Shown here: one piece after another, positions 7,410 through 12,767 of the stretch
Layout: every line of letters begins with the position of its first letter
Position numbering within the stretch: position 1 is the first letter of the stretch
NCBI GenBank assembly: GCA_900553555.1
Contig: USEG01000011.1
Location: 1-12,767 of the forward strand
Origin: an uncultured Clostridia bacterium
GTDB taxonomy: Bacteria > Bacillota > Clostridia > Christensenellales > Pumilibacteraceae
DNA: 12,767 nucleotides
Reading direction: 5' to 3'
Program-made: the position numbers and the translations under genes
The notes under the pieces: generated by a model
The model's database searches: none
The model's input: the letters and a program-made list of their open reading frames with translations, nothing else
Told to the model about the DNA's origin: nothing

Positions 7410-9075
7410 CGGTTATAGACTCCTTGAGCTTTGTCAATGCGATTTTGGTTTCGGCGGCGGTTTCACCGAGAAGCGAGGCTATTTCCTGCACTATCCGCAT
7501 TTGCTTATCCACGACTTTGTCCGCCACTTCCACGGTCTGCCGCGAAATGCTTTCCTTCTTGGCGCGCTCGTTTTCCTCATCGGTAATGTCGCGCATAATG
7601 CATATAAGCAAGTGGTATGTCTCGTCGTAAATTACGGTCTGTTCGACATATTTTTTGTACTCGGCAAGATAGGTTCTTTCGTCGCGAACGCTGCGTTTTG
7701 TTCGCAGAACGCGCATGAATATTTCCGTATCCAGTATGCGCACCACTTCCTCGCCCAATACGTCGGACGCCGAACGTATATTCATAATCTTCCGCGCGGC
7801 GGCGTTTATCTGCTGCACTTCGAGATTTTCGTTGAGCACAATAAGTCCGTTGGGCGTATTGTTGACAATACAGTCGGAAAAACTCTCCGCTCTTTCCTTC
7901 AAGAAGGGCAGACACATGGATATTTCCGCCTTGCCCTGGAATATAGCCACCGCTTTTTCGCGACAGGTATCGTATCCGCAGGAGCCGCAATTCAGTTCGT
8001 CCTCGGGACGGGTTTTGCCCATCTTTTTGAGAATTTCCTGTATTTCCAATTCGGAAGGAACCGCCGCTTTCTTTTCTATTACCGAAAAGTTTTTTTCCAG
8101 CTGACTGTGGGTGGGCTGCGCCACCTTGAAATCGTGCTTTCCGGCATAGTTAGACACCGCCGCATAGTTTTGTATGGGCGAATTTCTGTATTTTTCCATG
8201 ACGGGTCCGCCTACGCAGCTGCCAACGCACGCCGACATTTCGATAAAACATTTGTGAACCGTGCCGCTTGCGATGTTTTTTAGCGCCGCAATGCAGTTTT
8301 CCACTCCGTCCACCGCCATATAGGTGTAGTCCGACAGCTTTTCCATGGTTTTGAGTATTCCGCCCGTCGTGGGGAAAAACCTGGCGCGGCTGTAATCGTC
8401 GTTGTCGCAGTCCTTTTCTATCGTAACGTCCTTTTCCTGCATCCATTTGGCAAGATCTTCGTATGTAAGCACGGCGTCGACCAGCCCTTTATAATGTTCC
8501 GCCTCGTCCTTTTTTGCTACGCACGGTCCGATAAACACTACTTTTGCGTCGGGAAAACGCTGCTTGATGTTTTGGGCGTGCGCCTGCATGGGCGACATTA
8601 TGTCGGCAAGATACGGAAGCTGCTGCGGAAAATACTTCTGTATGAGCAGGTTTACCGAGTGGCAGCACGACGAAATAATGATATCGTGGTCTTTTTCCGC
8701 CAGCATTTTTTCGTATTCGGTCTTGACGATGGACGCGCCTATCGCCGTCTCCTCAACGTCTGTAAAGCCCAGCTTTTTTAGCGCGCTTCTCATGCCGGCA
8801 ATACCCGCTCCGTCGTAATTCGCGATAAACGACGGGGCTATGCTGGCATAAACGGGAGCGCCCGACTGGATGAGCACTTTCGCCTTTTCCGTTTCGCTGG
8901 CAATCTGTTTCGCGTTTTGCGGACACACGACAAAACACTGTCCGCACAAAATACATTCGTCTTCTATTATGTGCGCCTGATTGGCGGAAAAACGTATAGA
9001 CTTGACGGGGCAATGCCTTATACATTTATAACAGTTTTTGCAATTGGATTTTTTTAGCGTAAGACAACTTGTCAT
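7402..9075 (-). CDS. hydS: HydS-type [FeFe] hydrogenase with PAS domain (putative H2/redox sensor)
   Basis: The 557-aa product has, in order: two [4Fe-4S] ferredoxin motifs (Cys12-22 and 41-51); an H-cluster domain (~75-295) with SSCCHS (Cys137/138), GPCVAKK (Cys185) and SACVGSCVGG (Cys283, Cys287); a four-Cys FeS motif (NCGSCGYDTC at 362-371 plus Cys388); a PAS domain (~398-498, NNTPNGLIVLNENLEV); and a helical tail (~500-557). The H-cluster ligands are present, but the TSCCP loop reads SSCCH. A hydrogenase joined to PAS is the hallmark of the sensory group C (HydS) enzymes, thought to detect H2 or redox state. No kinase or DNA-binding domain follows, so output must go through a partner; the overlapping phosphatase is the obvious candidate. 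The AAGGAGG ribosome site lies 6 bases before the ATG. Confidence 0.9.
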   Translation of the reverse strand: MTSCLTLKKSNCKNCYKCIRHCPVKSIRFSANQAHIIEDECILCGQCFVVCPQNAKQIASETEKAKVLIQSGAPVYASIAPSFIANYDGAGIAGMRSALKKLGFTDVEETAIGASIVKTEYEKMLAEKDHDIIISSCCHSVNLLIQKYFPQQLPYLADIMSPMQAHAQNIKQRFPDAKVVFIGPCVAKKDEAEHYKGLVDAVLTYEDLAKWMQEKDVTIEKDCDNDDYSRARFFPTTGGILKTMEKLSDYTYMAVDGVENCIAALKNIASGTVHKCFIEMSACVGSCVGGPVMEKYRNSPIQNYAAVSNYAGKHDFKVAQPTHSQLEKNFSVIEKKAAVPSELEIQEILKKMGKTRPEDELNCGSCGYDTCREKAVAIFQGKAEISMCLPFLKERAESFSDCIVNNTPNGLIVLNENLEVQQINAAARKIMNIRSASDVLGEEVVRILDTEIFMRVLRTKRSVRDERTYLAEYKKYVEQTVIYDETYHLLICIMRDITDEENERAKKESISRQTVEVADKVVDKQMRIVQEIASLLGETAAETKIALTKLKESITDE

Positions 9076-9099
9076 ATCTGCCTCCTTTGAGCCGACGCG

Positions 9100-9360
9100 T
9101 TAGCGCTGAGCGGCTAAGCGGCTCATTACGTTTTCCGTCCAGAATTTTTCGAAATTTTCCTTTGTAATGCCCGTATATACGTCGTCGTCAACGGTGACTG
9201 TGACGCCGATACGGTTGCACTTGCCTGCGCAAAAACTGCCCACAAGCACGATTTCGCCGTCCAGCTTGCCTTCGCTCACCTTTTTTTCCATCATTTCGAC
9301 GATCTCGGACGCGCCTTTTATAAAGCACGAACTGCCGACGCATACTTTGACCACTACCAT
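9100..9360 (-). CDS. Thioredoxin-fold [2Fe-2S] ferredoxin-like protein, second copy
   Basis: This 86-aa protein resembles the C-terminal [2Fe-2S] domain of NuoE/HydC-type subunits. It has Cys7, Cys12, Cys44 and Cys48 (C-x4-C-x31-C-x3-C), the pattern that binds a [2Fe-2S] cluster in this fold, with CVGSSC and FCAGKC as the core motifs. As a free-standing single domain it probably carries electrons between redox partners, here perhaps to or from one of the hydrogenases. It follows its paralogue by 2 bases and precedes HydS by 24, so the three genes are clearly one unit. Electron donor and acceptor are unknown. Confidence 0.87.
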   Translation of the reverse strand: MVVVKVCVGSSCFIKGASEIVEMMEKKVSEGKLDGEIVLVGSFCAGKCNRIGVTVTVDDDVYTGITKENFEKFWTENVMSRLAAQR

Positions 9361-9362
9361 TT

Positions 9363-9605
9363 TTATGCCCTCGCGAGTATCTGTTTGTTAAAAAATTCTT
9401 CGACGGTATCGGGGCTTACCGAAAAGAACTCGTCGTTTACGGTTACGCAAACGCCTTCCTGGCATCTGCCCATACAAAAGGTGCCGCTAAGGTCCACTTT
9501 ATCGCCCAGTTTGTTTTCGCCTATCAGGTACTGCAGATTTTCGACAACCTGGCGGGCGCCTTTGATATGGCACGAACTACCGATACATACTTTGATTTTC
9601 AACAT
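9363..9605 (-). CDS. Thioredoxin-fold [2Fe-2S] ferredoxin-like protein, first copy
   Basis: This 80-aa paralogue of the next gene has the same Cys7, Cys12, Cys44, Cys48 arrangement (CIGSSC, FCMGRC) and an additional Cys53. The two proteins share the CxGSSCxIKGA start, so a tandem duplication is likely. The role is inferred as in the sister gene: a small soluble [2Fe-2S] electron carrier belonging to the hydrogenase cluster. A strong AAGGAG ribosome site stands 7 bases before the ATG. The 36 bases upstream, to the kinase gene, contain no terminator or convincing promoter. Confidence 0.87.
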   Translation of the reverse strand: MLKIKVCIGSSCHIKGARQVVENLQYLIGENKLGDKVDLSGTFCMGRCQEGVCVTVNDEFFSVSPDTVEEFFNKQILARA

Positions 9606-9641
9606 ATATTTCTCTCCTTAAGTAATAGAATTTTTAGCTTG

Positions 9642-10391
9642 TCAATCATAATCCACGACGTTTATCCACGTCATGAGAAATTCGCGTTGGTTTGCATTGC
9701 CCTTAGTGAGCTGCGAGGCCGCCACTATCGGCATCCACTTTTGAATATAACCTTTTTCCGTACCGCTTTTTTTACAGTACAAATCGAGATATTCGTCCGC
9801 TCCGCTTATGTCGCCGCTAAGCCAAAACACCAGATATGTGCGCGCCACGTCCGCCGAAGCATTGCCTATGGTGGCGTGCGACCAGTCGATGACGTAGGCG
9901 TTGCCGTCCTCCCCCATTATGACGTTGGAGGGATTGAAGTCGCCGTGACAAAGTTTGGAATGGTTGGGCATGGCCTGAAGACGCGTGTACAAGTCATATC
10001 TCGTGGTGGCGTCCAGATCAGTCGCGGCAATCTTGTTGCTGAATTTGTCCTTTTGCTTTGTGAGAAGCGGGCAGCTATTTTTGTGTATTGACATCTGAAT
10101 GTCCACAAATTTATCGAGATATTGGCTTTTTTCCCCGGGATTTTCTTTCATGAGTTCGGCAAGAGTCTTGCCTTTTATAAAGTCGGACACTATCGCCCAC
10201 TTGCCGTCGTAAACGGTTACGGCCCTTACGTGCGGAATGCTCAGCCCCGTTTCTTCGACGCGCGCCTGATTAAGCGCTTCGTTTAATATATCGCTTTTTC
10301 TAAAGTCCGCGCCGAACAGCTTTATGCAGTTGTCGCCGTCGCGATAAACGGTTTTGTTGTTTCTTATGGCAATAACTCTGTCAAAATTCAT
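9642..10391 (-). CDS. APH/choline-kinase-like phosphotransferase
   Basis: This 249-aa soluble kinase belongs to the aminoglycoside phosphotransferase/choline kinase superfamily. It has the catalytic motif CHGDFNPSN (148-156, Asp151 as base, Asn156 for Mg) and the metal-binding IDW (Asp169), followed by the ADVAR helix typical of the family. The N-lobe is less conserved, with GKWAIVSDFIKGKTL (63-77) as the hinge region. The substrate is unknown. Most family members in Clostridia act on small metabolites or sugars; nothing here points to drug resistance. It begins 3 bases after the ADH stop, its AGGAGG site lying inside the end of that gene, so both are co-translated. Why a small-molecule kinase sits between ADH and the hydrogenase module is not clear. 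Confidence 0.82.
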   Translation of the reverse strand: MNFDRVIAIRNNKTVYRDGDNCIKLFGADFRKSDILNEALNQARVEETGLSIPHVRAVTVYDGKWAIVSDFIKGKTLAELMKENPGEKSQYLDKFVDIQMSIHKNSCPLLTKQKDKFSNKIAATDLDATTRYDLYTRLQAMPNHSKLCHGDFNPSNVIMGEDGNAYVIDWSHATIGNASADVARTYLVFWLSGDISGADEYLDLYCKKSGTEKGYIQKWMPIVAASQLTKGNANQREFLMTWINVVDYD

Positions 10392-10394
10392 TGC

Positions 10395-11753
10395 TCAGTC
10401 CTCCTTGGCCGTGCCAATAACGCCGCTTTTCTCTCTTCTGTACGCTTGTTTGAAGTTGTGTTCGTCATCGGCGCTTTCGCCCGCATCGGGAAGGGGCTCT
10501 TCTTTAAAGCTTTTACCGTAATACGCGTTTAGATACATCTGTTTTATTTCGCTCATCAACGGATAGCGGGGATTGGCGCCCGTGCATTGATCGTCAAACG
10601 CCTGACGCGTCATTTCGTCCAACTGCGCAAGAAAACTCTGTTCGTCGGGTACATAGTCGCGTATCGTCGGCTTGATGCCCACGCGCGCTTTGAGTTTGTC
10701 CAGCGCGTGGATAAGGTTTTCAAGGCTTTCCGCGTTGTTTTTGCCTTTAAGCCCCAGATATTCGGCCACCTGCGCATATCTTTCGAGCGTGTGCGGCCTG
10801 TCGTACTGCGGGAAAGTGCCCATTTTATTGGGAACTTCGGCAGCGTTGAATCGTATCACTTCGTCCAGCATCAACGCGTTTGCTATGCCGTGCGGAATGT
10901 GATGGAAGGCGCCCAGCTTGTGCGCCATGGAGTGGCATACTCCCAAAAACGCGTTGGCAAACGCCATGCCCGCCATTGTCGCGGCATTGGCCATTTTCTC
11001 GCGGGCGACGACATCCGTCTGACCGTTGTCGTATGCCATGGGAAGATATTCGAAAATGGTTTTGAGCGCTTTAAGCGCCAGTCCGTCGGTATAGTCGGTC
11101 GCCATCATGGACGCGTATGCTTCCAGGCAGTGGCTCACGGCGTCTATTCCGGACGCGGCCGTAAGCCCTTTGGGCGCCGTCATGTGGAAATCCGTGTCGA
11201 TAATGGCCATGTCGGGCAGAAGTTCGTAATCGGCGAGCGGATATTTTACGCCCGTGCTCTCGTCGGTAATGACGGCGAAGGGTGTAACCTCCGAGCCTGT
11301 GCCCGCCGACGTCGGCACCGCTATAAAATACGCCTTCTCGCCCATCTTCGGGAATGTGTAGATGCGCTTTCTTATGTCCATAAAGCGCATCGCCATGTCC
11401 ATAAAGTCCGCTTCGGGATGTTCGTACAGCACCCACATGATTTTTGCCGCGTCCATCGCCGAACCGCCGCCCAGAGCTATTATGCAGTCGGGCTTAAAAT
11501 CCAGCATTTGCTTAGCGCCGGCTTTCGCGCTGGCAAGAGTGGGATCGGGTTCGACGTCAAAGAAGGTCGTGTACTCTATTCCCATCTGACTTAATTTTTC
11601 GGTTATGGGACGGACGAAACCGTGGCTGTACAAAAAGCTGTCCGTCACGATAAAGCATCTCTTTTTGCCCAGGACGGTTTTAAGCTCGTCGAGAGCCACC
11701 GGCAGGCAACCTTTTTTGATATAAATTTTTTCGGGTGCTCTGAACCAAAGCAT
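10395..11753 (-). CDS. Possible stand-alone iron-containing alcohol dehydrogenase from an internal start
   Basis: This is an alternative reading of the same frame: Met188, in the AdhE motif ENMLWF, is preceded by AAAGGAGGG with about six bases to the ATG, an excellent ribosome site. Translation here would give a 452-aa cytoplasmic ADH with all metal and NAD motifs, free of the signal peptide. AdhE linkers usually code for Glu-Arg-Arg-Glu-Asn-Met, which can produce an SD-like stretch by coincidence, so the site may never be used. If the fusion is real, this start could preserve ADH activity. Confidence 0.35.
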   Translation of the reverse strand: MLWFRAPEKIYIKKGCLPVALDELKTVLGKKRCFIVTDSFLYSHGFVRPITEKLSQMGIEYTTFFDVEPDPTLASAKAGAKQMLDFKPDCIIALGGGSAMDAAKIMWVLYEHPEADFMDMAMRFMDIRKRIYTFPKMGEKAYFIAVPTSAGTGSEVTPFAVITDESTGVKYPLADYELLPDMAIIDTDFHMTAPKGLTAASGIDAVSHCLEAYASMMATDYTDGLALKALKTIFEYLPMAYDNGQTDVVAREKMANAATMAGMAFANAFLGVCHSMAHKLGAFHHIPHGIANALMLDEVIRFNAAEVPNKMGTFPQYDRPHTLERYAQVAEYLGLKGKNNAESLENLIHALDKLKARVGIKPTIRDYVPDEQSFLAQLDEMTRQAFDDQCTGANPRYPLMSEIKQMYLNAYYGKSFKEEPLPDAGESADDEHNFKQAYRREKSGVIGTAKED

Positions 11754-12314
11754 ATTTTCCCTCCTTTCGGCAACGGTCTTTATATTTAATAAATGTTTGA
11801 CTCCCACGTTTTCCGAAACGGAATTTCCGCCCCAGCCATACAAATCATTATTCTTCTCTCTTGGCCTGCAAATATCCCCTACCGTCAAACCAAGTGGATC
11901 GTCGGCTTTGTTGTATGTCGAGTATGCCAAATGATATTCTGACAAATCCGGAGATTCTTCAGAGCCATCTTGTATAATATCTGCCTCAGACGCTCCCATC
12001 ACAGACATGGTCCAGCACATACCCGTTTCTCCCTGATCTTTGATATTCGTCAATAACCCTTCCTCTCTGGCATCAAACGATGACGGAATCGTTGTCTTTG
12101 CTGCCTTTTTCTTTCTGCCGGATGACAAATCATCCGAATTTAATAGTTTCCGATGAATTGGAAGATAGCCATACTTTGACGTGTCACCGACCGAATCCTC
12201 GATGGATACTGCGGTCTGAGTTTTCTTACTCTCCTGCGCCAAATCCACCGGTGCACTCATCCCTATTACCAGCGAAAAGCTAAGCACTGCTGCCAATAAA
12301 TTTCTTCTTTTCAT
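10395..12314 (-). CDS. In-frame chimera: secreted C1 peptidase N-terminus joined to AdhE alcohol dehydrogenase domain
   Basis: One 639-codon frame holds two unrelated pieces. Residues 1-~160 are a signal peptide (1-26) and the start of a papain-family peptidase, with KDQGETGMCW (Gln94, active-site Cys100) and LSEYHLAYSTYN, but no catalytic His or Asn. From WGGNSVSENVGVKHLLN (161-177) onward the sequence is the linker and complete iron-dependent alcohol dehydrogenase half of bifunctional AdhE. That half has GGGSAMD (282-288) for NAD, PTSAGTGSEVTPF (334-346) and the metal ligands Asp391, His395, His461 and His475. The acetaldehyde dehydrogenase half of AdhE (normally ~440 residues) is absent. 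ADH reduces acetaldehyde to ethanol with NADH in the cytoplasm, so an exported form makes no obvious sense. A GGAGG site precedes the ATG. This is either a genuine gene fusion or an assembly chimera; the ADH part itself is certain. Confidence 0.8.
   Translation of the reverse strand: MKRRNLLAAVLSFSLVIGMSAPVDLAQESKKTQTAVSIEDSVGDTSKYGYLPIHRKLLNSDDLSSGRKKKAAKTTIPSSFDAREEGLLTNIKDQGETGMCWTMSVMGASEADIIQDGSEESPDLSEYHLAYSTYNKADDPLGLTVGDICRPREKNNDLYGWGGNSVSENVGVKHLLNIKTVAERRENMLWFRAPEKIYIKKGCLPVALDELKTVLGKKRCFIVTDSFLYSHGFVRPITEKLSQMGIEYTTFFDVEPDPTLASAKAGAKQMLDFKPDCIIALGGGSAMDAAKIMWVLYEHPEADFMDMAMRFMDIRKRIYTFPKMGEKAYFIAVPTSAGTGSEVTPFAVITDESTGVKYPLADYELLPDMAIIDTDFHMTAPKGLTAASGIDAVSHCLEAYASMMATDYTDGLALKALKTIFEYLPMAYDNGQTDVVAREKMANAATMAGMAFANAFLGVCHSMAHKLGAFHHIPHGIANALMLDEVIRFNAAEVPNKMGTFPQYDRPHTLERYAQVAEYLGLKGKNNAESLENLIHALDKLKARVGIKPTIRDYVPDEQSFLAQLDEMTRQAFDDQCTGANPRYPLMSEIKQMYLNAYYGKSFKEEPLPDAGESADDEHNFKQAYRREKSGVIGTAKED
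11751..11767 (-). promoter_or_regulatory. Internal Shine-Dalgarno and ATG within the chimeric ORF
   Basis: On the minus strand AAAGGAGGG (11767-11759) precedes ATG (11753-11751) in frame. It is at least as strong as the sites before the recognised genes of this run. Confidence 0.5.
11820..11867 (-). other. Junction between C1-peptidase and AdhE sequence
   Basis: Homology changes within residues ~150-165. DPLGLTVGD upstream is peptidase-like; NSVSENVG downstream is AdhE-like. Gly-Gly-Asn at 162-164 fits both families, so a few bases of shared sequence (GGCGGAAAT) may have guided the join. Of the 14 Asp codons before the junction 12 are GAT; of the first 10 after it 8 are GAC. Arg is AGA in five of seven cases before it. 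Confidence 0.7.
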
Positions 12315-12364
12315 GATATCCCTCCATTTGTAAATGATTCATTCATAAATTTTCTTATGTAGTA

Positions 12365-12392
12365 ATCTTACCATATTCATACACACTTGCAA
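12365..12392 (-). promoter_or_regulatory. Candidate promoter for the chimeric ORF
   Basis: On the minus strand TTGCAA (12392-12387), a 16-base spacer and TAAGAT (12370-12365) would start transcription near 12358, giving a leader of about 44 bases with a GGAGG site before the ATG at 12314. If the fusion is real, this promoter now drives the whole hydrogenase run. It is a moderate match. Confidence 0.4.
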
Positions 12393-12416
12393 AGAAAAAA
12401 GATTTCCTGTCATAAT
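12387..12416 (+). promoter_or_regulatory. Candidate promoter for the polysaccharide deacetylase
   Basis: TTGCAA (12387-12392), an 18-base spacer and CATAAT (12411-12416) lie about 50 bases upstream of the ATG. The -35 box is its own reverse complement and is the same hexamer used by the candidate promoter facing the other way. Weak to moderate match. Confidence 0.35.
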
Positions 12417-12464
12417 AAGCATTTTCTCTCCATAAACTATAGCAAAACCATAGCGGGGTAATCT

Positions 12465-12767
12465 ATGAACATCGAACAAGAACGGGAAAAACTGATTCTT
12501 TTTACAAAAATCGGTGCCATCGTCCTGACATCCTTTGCTTTGCTCGCAACAAGTTTTTTTGTTTATCCGGAAAACCGTGCCGTTTTCAATGAATCTCTGC
12601 TTCATGAAAAAGAACTTCCCATCTACTGTGTAGAAAAAGAAAAACCGCAGATTTCAATCAGCTTTGATGCGGCTTGGGGAAACGATGATACTGCATCACT
12701 TCTTGCCACGCTGAAAAAACACAAAGTGAAGGCAACCTTTTTTATGACGGGCGGCTGGATTGAAAAA
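12465..12767 (+). CDS. Membrane-anchored polysaccharide deacetylase, N-terminal part (cut by window edge)
   Basis: From the ATG at 12465 the frame stays open for 101 codons to the window end. Residues ~12-34 form one membrane anchor (TKIGAIVLTSFALLATSFF); the rest should face outward. SISFDAAWGNDDT (64-76) is the start of a NodB-type carbohydrate esterase 4 domain, with Asp68 as the metal or catalytic Asp, and KKHKVKATFFMTGGW (84-98) is its next conserved strand. The FDAAWG form, lacking the second Asp of the usual TFDDG, resembles PdaB-like deacetylases of spore-forming Firmicutes. It probably removes acetyl groups from peptidoglycan or another wall polymer. The ribosome site is weak (GCGGGG). 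It is divergent from the peptidase start and shares its codon style. Confidence 0.85.
   Translation, partial: MNIEQEREKLILFTKIGAIVLTSFALLATSFFVYPENRAVFNESLLHEKELPIYCVEKEKPQISISFDAAWGNDDTASLLATLKKHKVKATFFMTGGWIEK

Noticed and set aside
7372..8283. 303-codon open frame on the plus strand
   Set aside because: Antisense to HydS, whose domains and cysteine motifs are clear; the shadow frame has none.
9605..9650. TTGACA near 9640 as a promoter for the [2Fe-2S] and HydS genes
   Set aside because: The hexamer overlaps the kinase stop codon, and no acceptable -10 box lies 16-18 bases further on.
9642..10391. Antibiotic-resistance gene (aminoglycoside phosphotransferase)
   Set aside because: The motifs define the superfamily only; length and context do not match known resistance enzymes, and it sits in a metabolic run.
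10587..11594. 335-codon open frame on the plus strand
   Set aside because: It lies fully antisense to the ADH domain, has no ribosome site and reads as a low-complexity His/Arg/Val-rich shadow of GC-ending codons.
10395..12314. A designed enzyme fusion, peptidase plus ADH, as a new system
   Set aside because: Each half is a truncated family member, the peptidase lacks catalytic residues, and the codon style changes at the join. Accident or assembly error explains this better than function.
12339..12605. 88-codon open frame on the minus strand
   Set aside because: It overlaps the start of the polysaccharide deacetylase and its promoter region, and shows no recognisable family motif.
1..12767. 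CRISPR array, tRNA or rRNA genes, insertion sequence, phage genes
   Set aside because: I saw no regularly spaced direct repeats, no tRNA-like cloverleaf ends, no transposase motifs and no inverted repeats bounding any segment. This was a reading by eye, so a weak element could be missed.

Overview
The window looks like chromosomal DNA from an anaerobic, fermentative Firmicute of the class Clostridia. The evidence is two [FeFe]-hydrogenase proteins, an AdhE-type iron alcohol dehydrogenase domain, a WalJ/YycJ-type exonuclease, consensus sigma-A promoters and strong AGGAGG ribosome sites. Most genes use GC-ending codons (Asp mostly GAC), apart from an AT-rich secreted-protein pair on the left and a differently coded segment at the right end. 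I cannot name a genus; an uncultured gut-type clostridium is a guess.

Layout. Positions 1-1310 (minus strand) hold a WalJ-like metallo-beta-lactamase-fold protein and, overlapping its stop codon, the first 175 codons of a CPBP-family intramembrane protease that runs off the left edge. Positions 1311-1585 are a gene-free gap ending in a perfect sigma-A promoter with an inverted repeat laid over it. Positions 1586-4653 (plus strand) are a two-gene unit: a large secreted protein with a probable papain-like domain and GLUG-like repeats, then a lipoprotein of unknown function. A bidirectional terminator lies at 4743-4779.

Positions 4791-12314 (minus strand) read as one closely packed run of seven open frames. 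In transcription order they are: an ORF ending in an AdhE-type alcohol dehydrogenase, an APH/choline-kinase-like kinase, two tandem thioredoxin-fold [2Fe-2S] proteins, a HydS-type [FeFe] hydrogenase with a PAS domain, a SpoIIE/PPM-type phosphatase with an extra C-terminal domain, and a group B-like [FeFe] hydrogenase. The likely theme is hydrogen or redox sensing coupled to hydrogen and ethanol metabolism. HydS would sense, the phosphatase would pass on the signal, the [2Fe-2S] proteins would carry electrons, and the last hydrogenase would act on H2. Parts of this set recur in Clostridia, so it is not new as a whole, but its signalling output is not established as far as I know. Finally, 12465-12767 (plus strand) is the start of a membrane-anchored polysaccharide deacetylase.

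The most striking anomaly is the 639-codon frame at 10395-12314. Its first ~160 residues are a secreted papain-family (C1) peptidase cut off after its active-site cysteine. The rest is the linker and complete alcohol dehydrogenase half of AdhE. The two meet in frame at a Gly-Gly-Asn stretch, and Asp codon choice flips at the same place. Either a real deletion/recombination fused two genes, or the sequence is an assembly chimera in which about 0.9 kb at the right end comes from elsewhere. I consider the chimera at least as likely. The window alone cannot decide.
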